From positions 20,798,115-20,862,114 of the forward strand of contig CM119263.1 in NCBI GenBank assembly GCA_051294375.1: DNA of 64,000 nt, in the 5' to 3' direction. The notes beneath the pieces are model-generated. The model worked only from the letters and a program-made list of their open reading frames with translations. It had not been told where the DNA came from and made no database searches. The DNA is from Paraspadella gotoi. Lineage: Eukaryota > Chaetognatha. Below are positions 11,291 through 22,659 of the stretch, piece after piece. The translations under genes were made by a program, and so were the position numbers. Numbering within the stretch: the first letter of the stretch is position 1; each line of letters starts with the position of its first letter.

Positions 11291-11814
11291 TTATGAATTA
11301 ATTTAATCATTTAATTAATTAATTAATTTTCTTTCGTATTCAAAAATCGTTTTCCACTTTGTCTTTCGCCTCTCAATCACAAAACAATAATTTGATCACA
11401 AAATTAAACTAATTATTAAATAATTAATTCAAAAATAATTAATTATTATTAATTAATTGACTAATTGTATTAATAATAATTAGCAGCTTGATTTACTATT
11501 TACTAAAAGAAAATAAAGACATAATCAATATGTGAAATAGTTTTGTTTTTTCATTTTAACTCATTTCCACGAGAGATTCCATCGAAACTAATTTCTCTGG
11601 CTAATCACACACTTCCTACCCACTTACAAAATTTCGAATGTCCATCCCATCCATATCATCAAGTAATTGACATTCAAATAGTGAAATAGATTTTTTTTGT
11701 TTTTTTTATTTTAACTCATTTCCACTTGGAACCAACAAAGTGAATTATGAGCCGCGAATTGCTGTAGCAGATCGGGCTAAAAATAAAATAAATGTAATAG
11801 TTGTGGATCGTCTT

Positions 11815-11965
11815 GACCTAGATTTCACCACCGTCACTAGGTGACGAGTAAACGAGTTCTGCTCTGCAGCGTCTTTCCAGCTTCTTTCTCTCTCTCACTT
11901 CTCTCTCTCTCTCTTCTCTCTCTTTGTCTCTCTCTCTCTCTCTTCTCTCTCTCTCTTCTCCCTAT
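11815..11965 (+). repeat. CT-tract repeat R2, partial copy
   Basis: CTCTGCAGCGTCTTTCCAGC precedes an 80-bp CT tract, matching the left half of R2 copies elsewhere. Confidence 0.6.
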
Positions 11966-12109
11966 CTCTTCTTTTCTTTTTTTTACAAAAAAATTGGTTT
12001 ATTCACTTTTTTTTCGCTTTTTTGTGTGAATCAGTGAATCAGTTTAAAAAGTGTTCCTCACTGTAAATCTTGCAAATGGACTTCTCCGTAAGTTTCTGGA
12101 TTGATTGAT

Positions 12110-12855
12110 TGGTAGAAGAAAACCGACGACAACAACAAGGAAGAAAACGATAAAACGACGGCATTAGATTACGAGAAAAATGACTACGAAGACGACGAAA
12201 AATGATGACGAAAACGACGATGAAGAAGGACGACGAAGAAGACGTAAAGAAGGGCGACGACGAAGACAAATGTCGAAAATGATGGCAAATCAGACAAAAC
12301 GACGATAAAGGAGACAAAAATAAGACGATGGAAACGACGAAGACGGACGACCAAAACGGACGTCGAGACGATGAACGAAAAAACAACAATAAAGAGCACA
12401 AGAAGACGAACAAACGGACAACGACGAAATGACGGTGAAGACAAAAGACAAAATCGACGATCTAGAAGCGACAAAGGAAGACAAGACTGACACGAAGACA
12501 TCGACGAAAATGATGACAAAAATTGATGACGAAGACGATGAAAATGACGAAGACTGCCAACGAAAATGACACGAAATTGACGGACGACAAAGAGACAACA
12601 AAAACGACGACAAGAATGATGAAGAAAATGATGACACGACAACGACGAAAATTGACGATAAGAGAAATACAAAACTGGACTACGGAGGAAGACGACAAAG
12701 AAGATACGGAAAAACGACGAATGAAATTGCGACGAAGAAGACGACGAAAACGACGACGAAAATGAATGAAGAAAATGACGACACGATGTCGAAGACGACG
12801 ACAAAAAACGAAGACAAAGATGAAAAATGACAATGAAGAAGACGAAAGACAACAG
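12110..12855. repeat. Degenerate GAC/GAA triplet-rich low-complexity block
   Basis: About 740 bp built from GACGAA, GATGAC and AACGACGAC words with extreme purine bias on the plus strand. Long Ser/Phe-rich frames on the minus strand and Lys/Asp/Thr frames on the plus strand overlap one another and are consequences of composition. Confidence 0.8.
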
Positions 12856-13127
12856 AGAGGGCGATGAAAATTGGGTGCGTGTTACGATTATAAGTTTTTG
12901 GATTGGGAGAGCTCGCGCTTACCTCCGGCGGCTACCGGACCGATAAGGGGCTGTTTTCAGTTTCTCTCTCCTCTTTTAATATAATTGTTGTGCTCTCTCT
13001 CTCTTTTTCTCCGTTCGCGCTGCTTTGATTCGTGTAAAAAACCTCTGCAGCGCTGTCCAGCAAGCTGTCTAGCAGCTGTCAAGTTTCTCTTCTCATTTTA
13101 ATTTATATGTTTGCTCTCTTATTCTCT

Positions 13128-13320
13128 CATTGAATGACTCATCATCGTTATCAATGAATGATTATCATCAACATCAATGAATGACTATCATCGATCAATC
13201 ATTGGTTATCATGCACATCGATCATTTGGTTATCATCGCATCAATAAAGTTGGTTATCATCGCATCATTAATCAATTCCTTGGCGGCTTGATCCTTATGC
13301 TTTTTAAGATTTTTACAATT
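13128..13320 (+). repeat. ~22-bp ATCATCGCATCAATGA repeats with a fixed right-hand module
   Basis: Several degenerate copies of ATCATCGCATCAATGAATGA are followed by CTTGATCCTTATGC-TTTTTAAG. The same repeat plus right-hand module recurs at 20520-20610 and 45045-45145, and the repeats alone at 18560-18745. Confidence 0.75.
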
Positions 13321-13904
13321 CATTTTCTGTCAAAAACCTAAAATAGGTAAGAACAAAAATCTAAACTTTAAAAAAAAAATTTCAGGAAAATCTAAAAATA
13401 CGGTAAGCCCAAAAATTAAAAAAATAAAATCGAAATTTCGAAAATCTTCCGAAATTTATTTTTTATAAAATCTTTGTTTATTTTGACTTTTTTTATTTTC
13501 TGCTGAGAAAAGAGTTTGTGAGGGTATTTCAGAGATAGTGGCAACTAACTTTTCAAATTTAAAAAAAAAAAAAATTTTTTCTCCAAAAAAAACCCTCTCC
13601 TTTGGAGACAAAAAAAAAGGCAAACAAAAATTAATACATTCAATCGTTCAATTCAGACCCTTGGCTACAGTCTCCGTGGTATCGATTGGCGATCATGACT
13701 GGCTTTCTATGCTAAAATGCCAGCGCAAGATTAAAGGTTTTTTTTCCTTTTTTTTGATTGCACTTTACAAACCAAAGTTCGTGTTGATAATAAATAAAAA
13801 CGCATACTGGCCCAATTGTAGGTCCTTTCTGAAGTATCAACCAGCCATAGTTTCATTATGCTAACTTTAAATACTTTTAAAGGGGAGACCTTTTATTAGA
13901 TTTC
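13321..13904. other. AT-rich stretch, no gene seen
   Basis: A 108-codon frame at 13538-13864 is Lys/Phe-rich over poly(A) runs and has no coding hallmark. Confidence 0.5.
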
Positions 13905-14080
13905 CAAACTTCCCTTGTCCCTCATATCTCAAAAAAGTTGACCCTAGAAAAATTTTGGATTGGTGCATATTGTAGCACAGGAAAAGGCGAATAAATGACC
14001 ATCGAGCACGAATTTTTTATTTAGTATAATTTTTGTCTTTTAATAATTTTTATTCGACCATCGGGATAACTCCCCTTAAA
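13905..14080 (+). repeat. Dispersed repeat copy, inverted relative to 6728-6925
   Basis: Shares, in reverse order and strand, the GACCCTAGAAAAATTTTGGA, GGCGAATAAATGACCATCGA and GGATAACTCCCC blocks with 6728-6925. Confidence 0.7.
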
Positions 14081-15285
14081 ATAAAACCTCTGATCGGAAA
14101 CCGCGGGTGGGCTCGACGAAGTGCCATGGCTTTTCGGTTTGGTTCTTGCGGTAACGTAAGTTATGCGCATTCAGCGCCGTGTAAAGATCCCAGAGCGAAC
14201 AAAAGTCGAGGATTTATCGTTTTCATTTAAAAACAGATTGCGCCACGATTGCTCCACGGGAAACAAATGACAATGCCAAAATTGATCTCTCGGTCAGTTT
14301 AAAAGAAATAGTTAGGACGGCGAACGTTGGAAAATAAAGGCCCGAAAAAGCAGTTAATTTTGGTTGTTTAATTAAACAAGCAAGCTTGGTAAAATTTAAA
14401 AAAAAAAAGATACCCTTGTCTTAGCCAAGATTAAGAGTCTTATCTGGACTGTGTTAACCATACCCATGTATTTTAGTATAGTCTAGGAGGGAACCGAATA
14501 AGTCCAAGTTTACGGAATCAAAACCTTTTTTTTCCGTTTAAAAAAACCAGTTTTTTTTTTTTTTTCCCCAAACTTTTTTGGGGTCCATTCGATACATATT
14601 CAAGATGACCGAATTTTAAAATTTGCTCCACCGGCACGGGCTTCCAAGACGCCCGCTTTCGTATATGAACCACATTTATAATATTCTATTTGTTTTCTGA
14701 TGGAAAACTGGGCCTGACAAAAAAAAGCATGAAAACTCGAATCTTGATCCCCGCTCGCCCGAAAACGAATGTTTTCTCTAAGTTATTAGATGTTCCTTGA
14801 AAGTTTCTAATTTTATTGTCATTACCAGGCTGTAGAAAGAATTGGTAAAAGGAAATGACATCTCGCCTGCCACTCTGTGTGCGGATTCGATCGACGCGAT
14901 GGCTTTATAAAGAGCCTGAATTAGGTCACGATTTATTCTTCCCTCTGTTGAACCCAAAAAGGATTTTGCATCTTTGTTTTGCCAAAACAAATATTTATTT
15001 TTTTGTGAATAATTAAACAAAAACCTTTGCAATATTATTACTTAATTTGTTAATAACACATGAGCCAAGAATAACTGACGCTGATTGGCTATAATAGGAC
15101 ACGTGACTTGGCTGAACCAATTAAAAGCCAGTTTTTGGCCGGACCCGGGTGGTACAATTATTAAAATCGATTTGCTATACTGTTCCGAAAATATTTTAAT
15201 ATTTTAATCTATGCTCATGATAGATTATTTGGCGAAATGCTCTTCCATGCCCCCTTGCCGTATGAGCAGAGAATCTCTCTCGCTC
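14081..15285. other. No gene supported; short GC-richer patch at 14090-14230
   Basis: The patch has an open plus frame ending at 14230 and a possible donor (GGTAACGTAAG) near 14150, but nothing joins it to another exon. A CCCCAAA-TTTTTTGGGG hairpin lies near 14565-14583. The rest is AT-rich. Confidence 0.4.
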
Positions 15286-15339
15286 TCTCTCTCTCAGGAT
15301 CGGGATCGACAAAAACAACGATAATTTGAACGATGGATT

Positions 15340-15430
15340 AATTCGTTAGGGTTTCGGTTAAGGATAAGGTTAAATTAGGGGATAGAGATTAGGGTTAGGG
15401 TTTGGGATTAGGGTTAGGGTTTAGGGTTGT
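15340..15430. repeat. Interstitial TTAGGG-rich tract
   Basis: Contains GATTAGGGTTAGGGTTTGGG, GATTAGGGTTAGGG and TTTAGGG within a degenerate GGTTA background. It carries the same hexamer as the satellite at 4868-5625 but on the opposite strand. Confidence 0.75.
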
Positions 15431-15479
15431 CTTTCCCTACGCTACTTTTACAACAACAAAAATCTGGCTTGCTGGGTGA

Positions 15480-16080
15480 CTCATTGGTCAGGATCGGGAT
15501 TGACAGAAACGACGACGATAATTTGAACGATGGAGGAAGCAGTTGCGATGGTGAGAGCGACGACAAAAGGAGTTACGCATAAAACGACGATGGAAGCAGC
15601 AAAAGAGACGAGTTTTGTGCGTCTGGTTTCGTCCGCTGCTTCAGGAGCCGCAGCAAGGGGGCATCGATGGAAAAAAGTTCCATTTTTTGGAGAATATTCG
15701 TTTAAAATTAAAATAAAACATAATACCATTCAATCTAAATTAGAATCAGTAAGAAGCGAGAATTTTATTCCTTGTCCTCTTCTCAAGTGTTCATTGTTCA
15801 CACATTGACACAAAAAAAGAAGAAAGAACAACAAGAGGATGAAGCAAAAAAAAGAGAAATTTTAAAAACTGGAGGATAAAGGAAGAGCTGTGGCGTTTGG
15901 CGGCTTCGGGATTGAACCTTTCGTTAGTGATTTAATTCTCATCTTAACGATCGAGGCTAAAAATAGAAATCCTAAAAATATGGGCGGGTGGAGGTGGAGG
16001 TTAAGAGGGTTGAGGGGGGGGGCGAGTGGGGTGGGGAGGAAAGCAATGAGAAGCGAGAAATTTGATCTGCGTAATTACTA
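15480..16080. other. No confirmed gene; purine-rich and G-run patches
   Basis: A 92-codon plus frame (15530-15808) starts MEEAVAMVRATTKG and is moderately GC-rich, but it has no recognisable domain or splice partner. A G-run segment at 15978-16042 (GGGCGGGTGGAGGTGGAGG and GGGGGGGG runs) could form a quadruplex. Confidence 0.3.
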
Positions 16081-16842
16081 ATTAAATTGTGTGAGTTTTT
16101 TGTTTTTTTTTTGCTGTGAAATTAAATGACTTCTGGCCGACGGATGTTAAGGCGGGTTATGAAGGGGAAACTTAGTGATGATAATTACCAATTGTGATAT
16201 TACAGTTTTATAATACACATAATAAATAGTTCACGATAAATGGGTGGAGATGTAAAGTTATGTACGAGTAAAACGTGAAATTTTCACTTTAAAAGTCGAA
16301 ATTTTGACGAATTGTCTTCCGAAGTGAGTGACCGAATCACCACCCGTTTCCACCTTAAAAACATTATACCAAGTGACCAAAAACCACTTAATTTATTGCA
16401 TAAATTTACGATTTAACATATGAGCCGTTTGTGATGAAAGTACGAGATAACTCACAAATGCGAACGATGACACATCTGGTAAATTTGTGACTTCGACGTT
16501 CATAAACAAAGGGACCGAACTGTTTTTTTTTGTTATCGAGCCATGACCCGCGAAGCCGGTTCAGGCTCTATAATGATTTAGGATTGCAATTGCTCATCTT
16601 TGCTGACGTCGTCGTCGTCGTCGTCGTCGTCGTCCGTCACGCTGTTTTTATATAAAAAACTACTACGCTTTTATAGGTTGGCTGTGACTTACCGTTTTTT
16701 TTAAATAAAAATTATTATGAATTATTATAAAGTTTTACAAAAGTGTGCATCATATAAGTAGTTAAAAATTTAGATATGGCTTCTCATCTTGAAATAGCTT
16801 TGATATTTTCTTATTACATTTGGATTTAAGTATTTTTTGTTT

Positions 16843-16981
16843 TGAATTTCCACTTCATTATGATTTACTGCAATATGCAAATGAGATTATAGTACTCATT
16901 ATAATATCCAAATTAGTATATAGAAATGCTTTAATCTAATTTACATATTGCAGTATATAATTATGAAGATGAAATTCAAAA
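16843..16981. repeat. ~138-nt imperfect palindrome inside R1
   Basis: The left arm TTGAATTTCCACTTCATTAT ... ACTGCAATATG pairs with CATATTGCAGTATATAAT ... ATGAAATTCAA. The same hairpin is kept in copy 2 near 43316-43458, so it belongs to the family. Confidence 0.75.
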
Positions 16982-17390
16982 ATTTTTTTTTCAATCTATA
17001 ATAAAAATGGGAACTCCAAATAACTTTTTAATGAGAAGCATATATCTTAATTTTAATACAAATAAAAATAAAAATCTTTTACAAGCTGCGATTGGAAAAA
17101 ATTTGAAAAATTTCCAATTGTAAACCATTGTACATTTTTTGCCTTTCATTTATTTATTTTTAATTATATATATTTTTTTTTCAGGCGCTGCCTTTCTGAA
17201 TCGTTTAAAAACGAGATCAATCTCTCTCTGTCTTTCTTGCGTGATCGTTCGTTTTTTGAAAAATTCAGATTATTTTTTTCTTTCTAAAAAAAATATATAT
17301 TTGATCAGCGCGCTGCCTTTTCTGAATCGTTTAAAAACGAGTTCAGGCTCTCTCTCTCTCTCCCTCCGTCTCCTCCCCTCTCTCTCTCTT

Positions 17391-17424
<34 letters not shown>

Positions 17425-17662
17425 ATTTTACACCACCGATTTTTTGAAAAATATCTTATTATTCTTTCCTTCTAAAACCTTTTATTATCGCCATTTATTT
17501 TTTTTCTCAATACAAAATCCCAAATTTACATCCGAGATTTTCGTGGATTCATTTTAGAAAAAGGGAAGAATAACTTATAATGCAGGCAATGTCACATGTA
17601 CATCGACTTGTGTGACAGATAAGCGATACCTGCTATATATCCGGCAATTGCGCGGATTAATA

Positions 17663-17902
17663 TAAATAATATATATTTGGGCAAAATGATTTTTGTTTCA
17701 CAACGAATTTTTTTTATAATATAACGTACATGTTTCGGCTTTGGATGCAAAAATCATTGACCGCTGAAGAAGGCTGGCAACCAAAGCCGAAACAATGTAC
17801 GTTTATATGATAAAATAAAATTCGTTCGATCAAAACAACAATCATTTTGCCCAAATACTTATAACAACGAAAAGAAAGGTTACTACCACTAAATAATATA
17901 TA
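17663..17902. mobile_element. Compact foldback insertion with hammerhead-like motif and 13-bp TSD
   Basis: Exact 13-bp flanks TAAATAATATATA lie at 17663-17675 and 17890-17902. Between them is a palindrome (17676 TTTGGGCAAAATGA ... TCATTTTGCCCAAA about 17854) and a one-sided 35-nt tail (17855-17889). Read on the minus strand, the tail carries CCTTTCTTTTCGTTGTTATA, the module found at the left ends of the 23.2-, 46.4- and 47.2-kb insertions. A hammerhead-like core is present at 17764-17792 (CTGAAGA, GGCT/AGCC stem, GAAA), with one change in the CTGATGA box. There is no ORF. Confidence 0.8.
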
Positions 17903-18054
17903 ATATAAAAATATAACAATCTAAAATTTCATTCAAGATAAAAATTTTTTAAGATGAGGAAATGAAATTTATTTGAATAAGTAAAAAAAAATATTTGGAA
18001 GTCAAAAATATCATAGTCGTTAACTGATTATTGTCAACTGTGGCAGCAATAGAG

Positions 18055-18087
18055 ATTATAATTATAATTATAATTATAATTATAATT
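18055..18087. repeat. (ATAATT)n microsatellite
   Basis: Five perfect hexamer units plus partials. Confidence 0.9.
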
Positions 18088-18339
18088 TTTTGACCGTTAT
18101 TATTGAAAATAGTTTAGCCTGATATAGGCGACGAGTTTTCATTTTCATACAATCAATATCAATCTCATTTTAGATTTTCAATAATATGCCACAAAAAAAT
18201 AAGGTTGTTCAACCTCATTTAGAACTATAGATGAACAAAAGACTCAGTCTTATTTCAAATTGAAAAAAAAATAGAAAGTTAATTGAAAGCGTCAAGCAAT
18301 AAAACAAATTTATATTTTTATATCACGCTCACTTTTTTT

Positions 18340-18545
18340 CTTAAATACAAAATCCCAAATTTATTCCGAGATTTTGTGAGATTTTTATGTTTTTTCCCTT
18401 CTAAAAACTTTATAATTATTGATTTATAATATGTATTTCTCTCTCTGATATTTCTCTCCTTCAATCACGAACTCTGATGTCGGAGCTCTCTCTCTCTCTT
18501 CTACTCTCTTCTCTCGTCTTCTCTAATATAACTCATCACGTCAGA
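18340..18545 (+). repeat. R2 fragment and CT tract
   Basis: AATACAAAATCCCAAATTTA and TTCCGAGATTTTGTG match the right-hand module of R2. A CT tract follows at 18485-18525. Confidence 0.6.
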
Positions 18546-18750
18546 AGATGGAATAGAGCGAGCATCGCATCAATGAATTGACGTATCATACGCATCAATG
18601 AATGACTATCATCGCATCAATGAATGAGATTATCATCCGATTCAATGAAGGACTGATACATCGCATCAATGAATGATTAATCATCGCATCAATGAATGAC
18701 GTATCGTCGCAGTCCATCATTTGGTTATCATCGCATCAATCCTTCGGGGT
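18545..18750 (+). repeat. ATCATCGCATCAATGAATGA repeats, about seven degenerate copies
   Basis: The same unit as at 13130-13270, 20525-20568 and 45045-45110. It ends in CATCAATCCTTCGG directly before the GGAATCCC array. Confidence 0.8.
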
Positions 18751-18759
18751 GGCTGTGGT

Positions 18760-19434
18760 ATTCCTCCCACACGGGGATTACGCTCCAACTGGATTCCGTC
18801 CCTCACGGGATTTTCCTCCCACGCGGATTCCTCCCATGGCGATTCTCCCACACGGGATTCCTCCCACAAAACGGGATTCCTCCCCGCAAGGGAATCCTCC
18901 ACACGGAATTCCTTCCAAAGGAATTCCTCCCACATGGGATTTCCTCCCCATGGAATTCCTCCCATAGAATTCCTCCCACACGGGATTTCCTCCACACGGG
19001 ATTCCTCCCCAAAGAATTCTCCCACGCGGGATTCCTCCCACACGGGATTCCTCCCACGCGGGATTCCTCCCACACGGGATTCCTCCACGCTGGGATCCTC
19101 CCACACGGATTCTCCCACGCGGCATTCCTCCACACGGATTCCTCCACGTGCGCGGGATTCCTCCCACAGGGATTCTCGACACGGATTCCTCGAACACGGG
19201 ATTTCCTCCCACACGGGATTTCTCCCACGCGTGATTCCTCCCCACACGGGATTCCTCCCACTCGGGATTCCACCCCACACGGGATTCCTCCCACACGGAT
19301 TCCTCACACACTGATTTCCTCCACCTGATTTCCTCGCCACACAGGATTCCTCCACACAGGATTCCTCCACAGGGATTCCATCCCACACGGGATTCCTCCC
19401 ACACGCGATTTCATCCCACACGGGATTCCTCCCC
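18760..19434 (+). repeat. Minisatellite, unit about GGGATTCCTCCCACAC (left arm)
   Basis: About 675 bp of 14-17 bp units of the form CGGGATTCCTCCCACA, with many single-base losses. Long frames on both strands (RNPVWEESRVGG-type and HGIPPTRDSSHTG-type) are products of the repeat and are not genes. The mirror-image array is at 19918-20512. Confidence 0.95.
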
Positions 19435-19499
19435 TTAATTGTGAATTAACTTTCTTGTTGCATGTTCTTGTTTCAGGAAAAAATTGATTCATTAAAATA

Positions 19500-19912
19500 A
19501 ATTTTTGTGTGTGGTAGGAAAGTATTTGATAAAGCTGAATATAAATTTTTTAATGTAATCCGTAGTTGTGGAAAGAGTTCAAATTAGAAAACCAAGAAGA
19601 CACATTTATTGAATTTTTTAAAGTTTCTCTCTCTCTATCTCTCTGATTGATTGATTGATTGATTGACCAAATCATGCCATTGACAAAAATATGCCAGTTG
19701 ACCAAATTCTGCAGGTTAACCAAATTATGCCAGTTGACCAAATTATGCCTGTTGACCAAATTATGCCAGTTTACCAATTTTGTCTCTATTGACCAAAGTA
19801 TGCCAGTTACCAAATAATGCAAGTTGATTAAATATGCAAGTTGACCAAGTTAGCTTATTACCACTTAATTATCGTAGGCAGATCGACATTGTTTGCTCAA
19901 CTTGTTTTTTTT
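19500..19912 (+). mobile_element. Helentron-like body, 18-bp minisatellite and 3' end between the inverted arrays
   Basis: Body sequence like 28560-28690 (GATAAAGCTGAATATAAATT, GAGTTCAAATTAGAAAACCA) is followed by about ten degenerate units of GTTGACCAAATTATGCCA (19665-19860). The end motif GGCAGATCGACATTG then GTTTGCTCAA-CTTGTTTTT closes it at 19877-19912. Confidence 0.6.
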
Positions 19913-19917
19913 ATGGA

Positions 19918-20512
19918 CGTGGGAGAAAATCCCGCGTAGGAGGAATCCCGTGTGAGAGGAATCCGCGTGGGAGGAATCCGTGTGGGAGGAATACGCGTGG
20001 GAGGAATCCCGCGTGGAGAATCGCACGTGGAGGAATCCCGCGTGGGAGGAATCCCGCATGGGAGGAATCCTGTGGGAGGAATCCCGTGGGAGGAATCTCC
20101 GAATGGGAGAATCCCGCTGGGAGGAATCCTGTGTGGGAGAAGATCCGCGATGGGGAATCCAGGTGGAGGAATCCCGCATGGGAGGAATCGCTGGAGGAAT
20201 CCGCGTGGGAGGAATCCATGTCGGAGGAATCCCGTGTGGGAGGATCCCGCATGGGAGGAATCCGGTGGGATTGGAGGATCCCGCTGTAGGAATTCCTGGG
20301 GAGAATTCTGTGGGGAGGAAACCCGTGTGGGAGGAATCCCACGTGGGAGGAATTCCTTTGGGAGGAATCCCGTGTGGAGGAATTCCTTTGGGAGGAATCC
20401 CGTGTGGGAGCAATTCCATTGGAGGAATCCCGTGTGGGAGGAAACCCGTGTGGGAGGAAATCCCGCGTGGGAGGAATCCCGCGTGGAGGAATCCTGTGGG
20501 AGGAATCCCAAT
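19918..20512 (-). repeat. Minisatellite, unit GTGGGAGGAATCCCGC (right arm, inverted)
   Basis: About 595 bp of the same unit as 18760-19434 in opposite orientation. The two arms could fold into a very long imperfect hairpin around the Helentron-like body. Confidence 0.95.
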
Positions 20513-20514
20513 GG

Positions 20515-20984
20515 AACCATCCTTCGGTTATCATCGCATCAATATTTGGTTATCATCGCATCAATATTGTTATCTCAAAAGTAGGCTCGATCCCTTATGC
20601 TTTTAAGATTTTTTTGTTTTTTGTTTTTTTTTTTGGAAAAGCCACGAGTGGGGAAAATTTGTATCCAAAATCGATAGAACGAGTGAGCGAAGGAAAAAAA
20701 ACAAACGTGGGTCGCCAACGAAGATCGAAAAAGGGGAAAACAAAATATGGGGACTGGGGGGAGGAGGGGGTGGAGTCCTTATCGGTTTGTCGGTCTTTCC
20801 TCTCCGTCGGTCTGAAGCGATGCTAGGGAGAGGGGGGAACGAGGCATGAGTGGGGTAGGGGAAGAGGACGGGTAGAGAGGGTAGTGGGGCAGACCCGAGC
20901 TGCCGGGGGCGGGATGAGGAGCTTTATCGTCGACCGATTTCCTCAAATTTCCCCGCGATCCAATAGAAACGCCAAGGTTGCGAG
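20515..20984 (+). repeat. ATCATCGCATCAAT repeats, right-hand module, then a GC/purine-rich patch
   Basis: ATCCTTCGGTTATCATCGCA mirrors the left flank of the inverted arrays, and CCTTATGCTTTTAAGATTTT is the family's right-hand module. From about 20700 to 20985 the sequence is GC- and G-run-rich with mixed frames. No gene is supported there. Confidence 0.6.
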
Positions 20985-21025
20985 CATTGAATATGCAGAT
21001 GACTCGCTCTCTCTCCCCCCGAAAC

Positions 21026-21027
<2 letters not shown>

Positions 21028-21063
<36 letters not shown>

Positions 21064-21076
21064 AAGAGAGAAAGAT
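21028..21076. repeat. (GA)n tract
   Basis: GA simple repeat following CCCCCCGAAACGGG. Confidence 0.9.
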
Positions 21077-21126
21077 ACAGTTAATAGCCGATTTGGACTT
21101 GCGAGCGCTACCCGCGCAACCATGTT

Positions 21127-21160
21127 TTATGTACACTGTACATTGTACACTGTGTACTAG
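21127..21160. repeat. Short palindromic TGTACACTGTACATTGTACA cluster
   Basis: Overlapping TGTACA and GTACACTGT words form a small self-complementary segment. Confidence 0.6.
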
Positions 21161-21162
21161 AG

Positions 21163-21400
21163 TGGAGCACTCAAGAACAAAAACAGCTATTTGAATGATT
21201 GAACAATGATATTTAGATGTGAGATAGTATGATTTAACTAGTACAAAAAATATTTGTTCATATTATCTCGGGAACAGAATAGTAAAATATAATATATTGT
21301 AGTAATATCCTTATTAAAAATAGTAAATTTAAAAATATTTTTTTATAAAACTTATAATAAAAGATTCAGATTTCATAAAAAGTTGAATCAAAAATATGTA
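21163..21400 (+). repeat. Dispersed repeat R3, uninterrupted copy
   Basis: Begins AGAGTGGAGCACTCAAGAAC and contains GTAGTAATATCCTTATTAAA. The second copy (23104-23960) is split at that point by the foldback insertion, so this copy acts as the empty site. Confidence 0.8.
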
Positions 21401-22430
21401 CGAAATAACTATCTTTAATATTACGAGGAAATCCAGCTTCTCTACCTTTCTCCCCCATGCTCTTTTGTTCTTTGTTACTGGCATCGAAAATGCCTCCATT
21501 CTCGCGATCGCCACGACATCTTTAGGCTCTTTCCTTTGTTATACCTTAGTACAGAATTCCGAAGGCAGTGTACAGCTGATTCTGATTGGTGCCCGTGATT
21601 TCGATAGATTTCGATTAAGATTCTAATCGAATTCTGGCCACGTGGTATCTTCAGATCTCAAAGTTGTCACTGGGTTTAGTTCTTTTCAGAGCATTAGAAA
21701 CTCTTATTTAGATATCTCGGAATCTTATTTTTTGTGGTGATCGCTGGTTTGGTGGACTTTTCTATGAGAGAAGCAATCTCTATTTGTTTATTTATTGGCT
21801 TCAGAAACAAGTAAGAAAGACTAACTGCTACAGAGCTTATCTACATCACTACTTACTACAGACATTTCGTCAAGTCCTGGGCTTTGCAGTTCGTCGTCCT
21901 TTTCGGCCTTAGCCGACGTCGTTCTGCGCGAGACTTTGTCGGCATCATCTCCAGGGCGTCATGACCGGCGCCATCGTCTCTTCTGCGCCATTTATTCCCG
22001 ATTTCATTTGGTCTTGTATGCGCAGGATAAGCCTAGACAGTTAGAATTCAAAGAAGCCACTTCTCCGAACTTAGTTTCAATATATAAACATGTTATCAAA
22101 ATTCTGTCATCTTCAATGTTTAAATATAAAAAAAAAGGTGAAAATTCCTGACTTTTTTATTCTCTGTAGTAGAAACTTATATATGTTAAAATGTTTAGTC
22201 TTTTTTGTATCTAAACATTAAAATATCATATAACATATTTTATAAAAGTTTCTTTAGTTTTTTTATAGGCGAATCCAAATCAGTTCTTAAAAATAAAAAA
22301 CAAATTATTTTGAAATTTGACGATTTTATAAGGATATACTACATAAAATAATTGAATTTGCTATACTGTGTATTGCTAAAATAATTTTTAAAAGGATTTA
22401 AAATTCATTAATTATATGTCCATAGGCAGC
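21401..22430. other. No gene confirmed; unique-looking moderate-GC patch
   Basis: A 76-codon plus frame (21396-21626) and a 71-codon plus frame (21936-22151) lie in a patch less repetitive than its surroundings. No motif, splice site pair or family is recognised. Confidence 0.3.
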
Positions 22431-22539
22431 AAAAAAAAGTAATGCTTCCAGATCACTCAATCTTTTCATCACTCCACCCTACTGTGTACAGAGATTGTGG
22501 GAAGAAAAAAGAGGAGATACTCTTTGTTAAAAAGAAAGA

Positions 22540-22554
22540 GAGAGAGAGAGAAAG

Positions 22555-22616
<62 letters not shown>

Positions 22617-22646
22617 ATAATTAGAAAGAAAGAAAGAAAGAAAGAA
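22540..22646. repeat. (GA)n, (GATA)n and (GAAA)n microsatellite block
   Basis: GA repeats run into about fifteen TAGA units (22555-22615) and then GAAA units (22625-22647). Confidence 0.95.
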
Positions 22647-22659
22647 AAAATGGATGAAT

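Larger units (their letters stand above)
16535..18130 (+). repeat. Long dispersed repeat R1, copy 1 (Helentron-like head)
   Basis: Nearly the same sequence recurs in the same orientation at 43015-44500. The copy opens with a hairpin CGAGCCATGACCCGCGAAGC ... GGTTCAGGCTC followed by TATAAT, then a (GTC)n run (16606-16633). A block with large inverted repeat follows (GAATTTCCACTTCATTATGA ... near 16843; its complement near 16980), then an R2-type CT tract module (17205-17560). It is interrupted by the foldback insertion at 17676-17889. No coding capacity is seen. Confidence 0.75.

Noticed and set aside
12184-12852. 222-codon Ser/Phe/Val-rich frame on the minus strand
   Set aside because: Low-complexity product of a GAC/GAA-rich block, open in several frames at once.
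13538-13864. 108-codon plus-strand frame
   Set aside because: Driven by poly(A) and AT-rich runs, without recognisable domain, splice sites or codon bias.
18692-20606. Many overlapping 150-234 codon frames on both strands (RNPVWEESRVGG-like and HGIPPTRDSS-like)
   Set aside because: They are translations of a 14-17 bp minisatellite that happens to lack stops in all frames.
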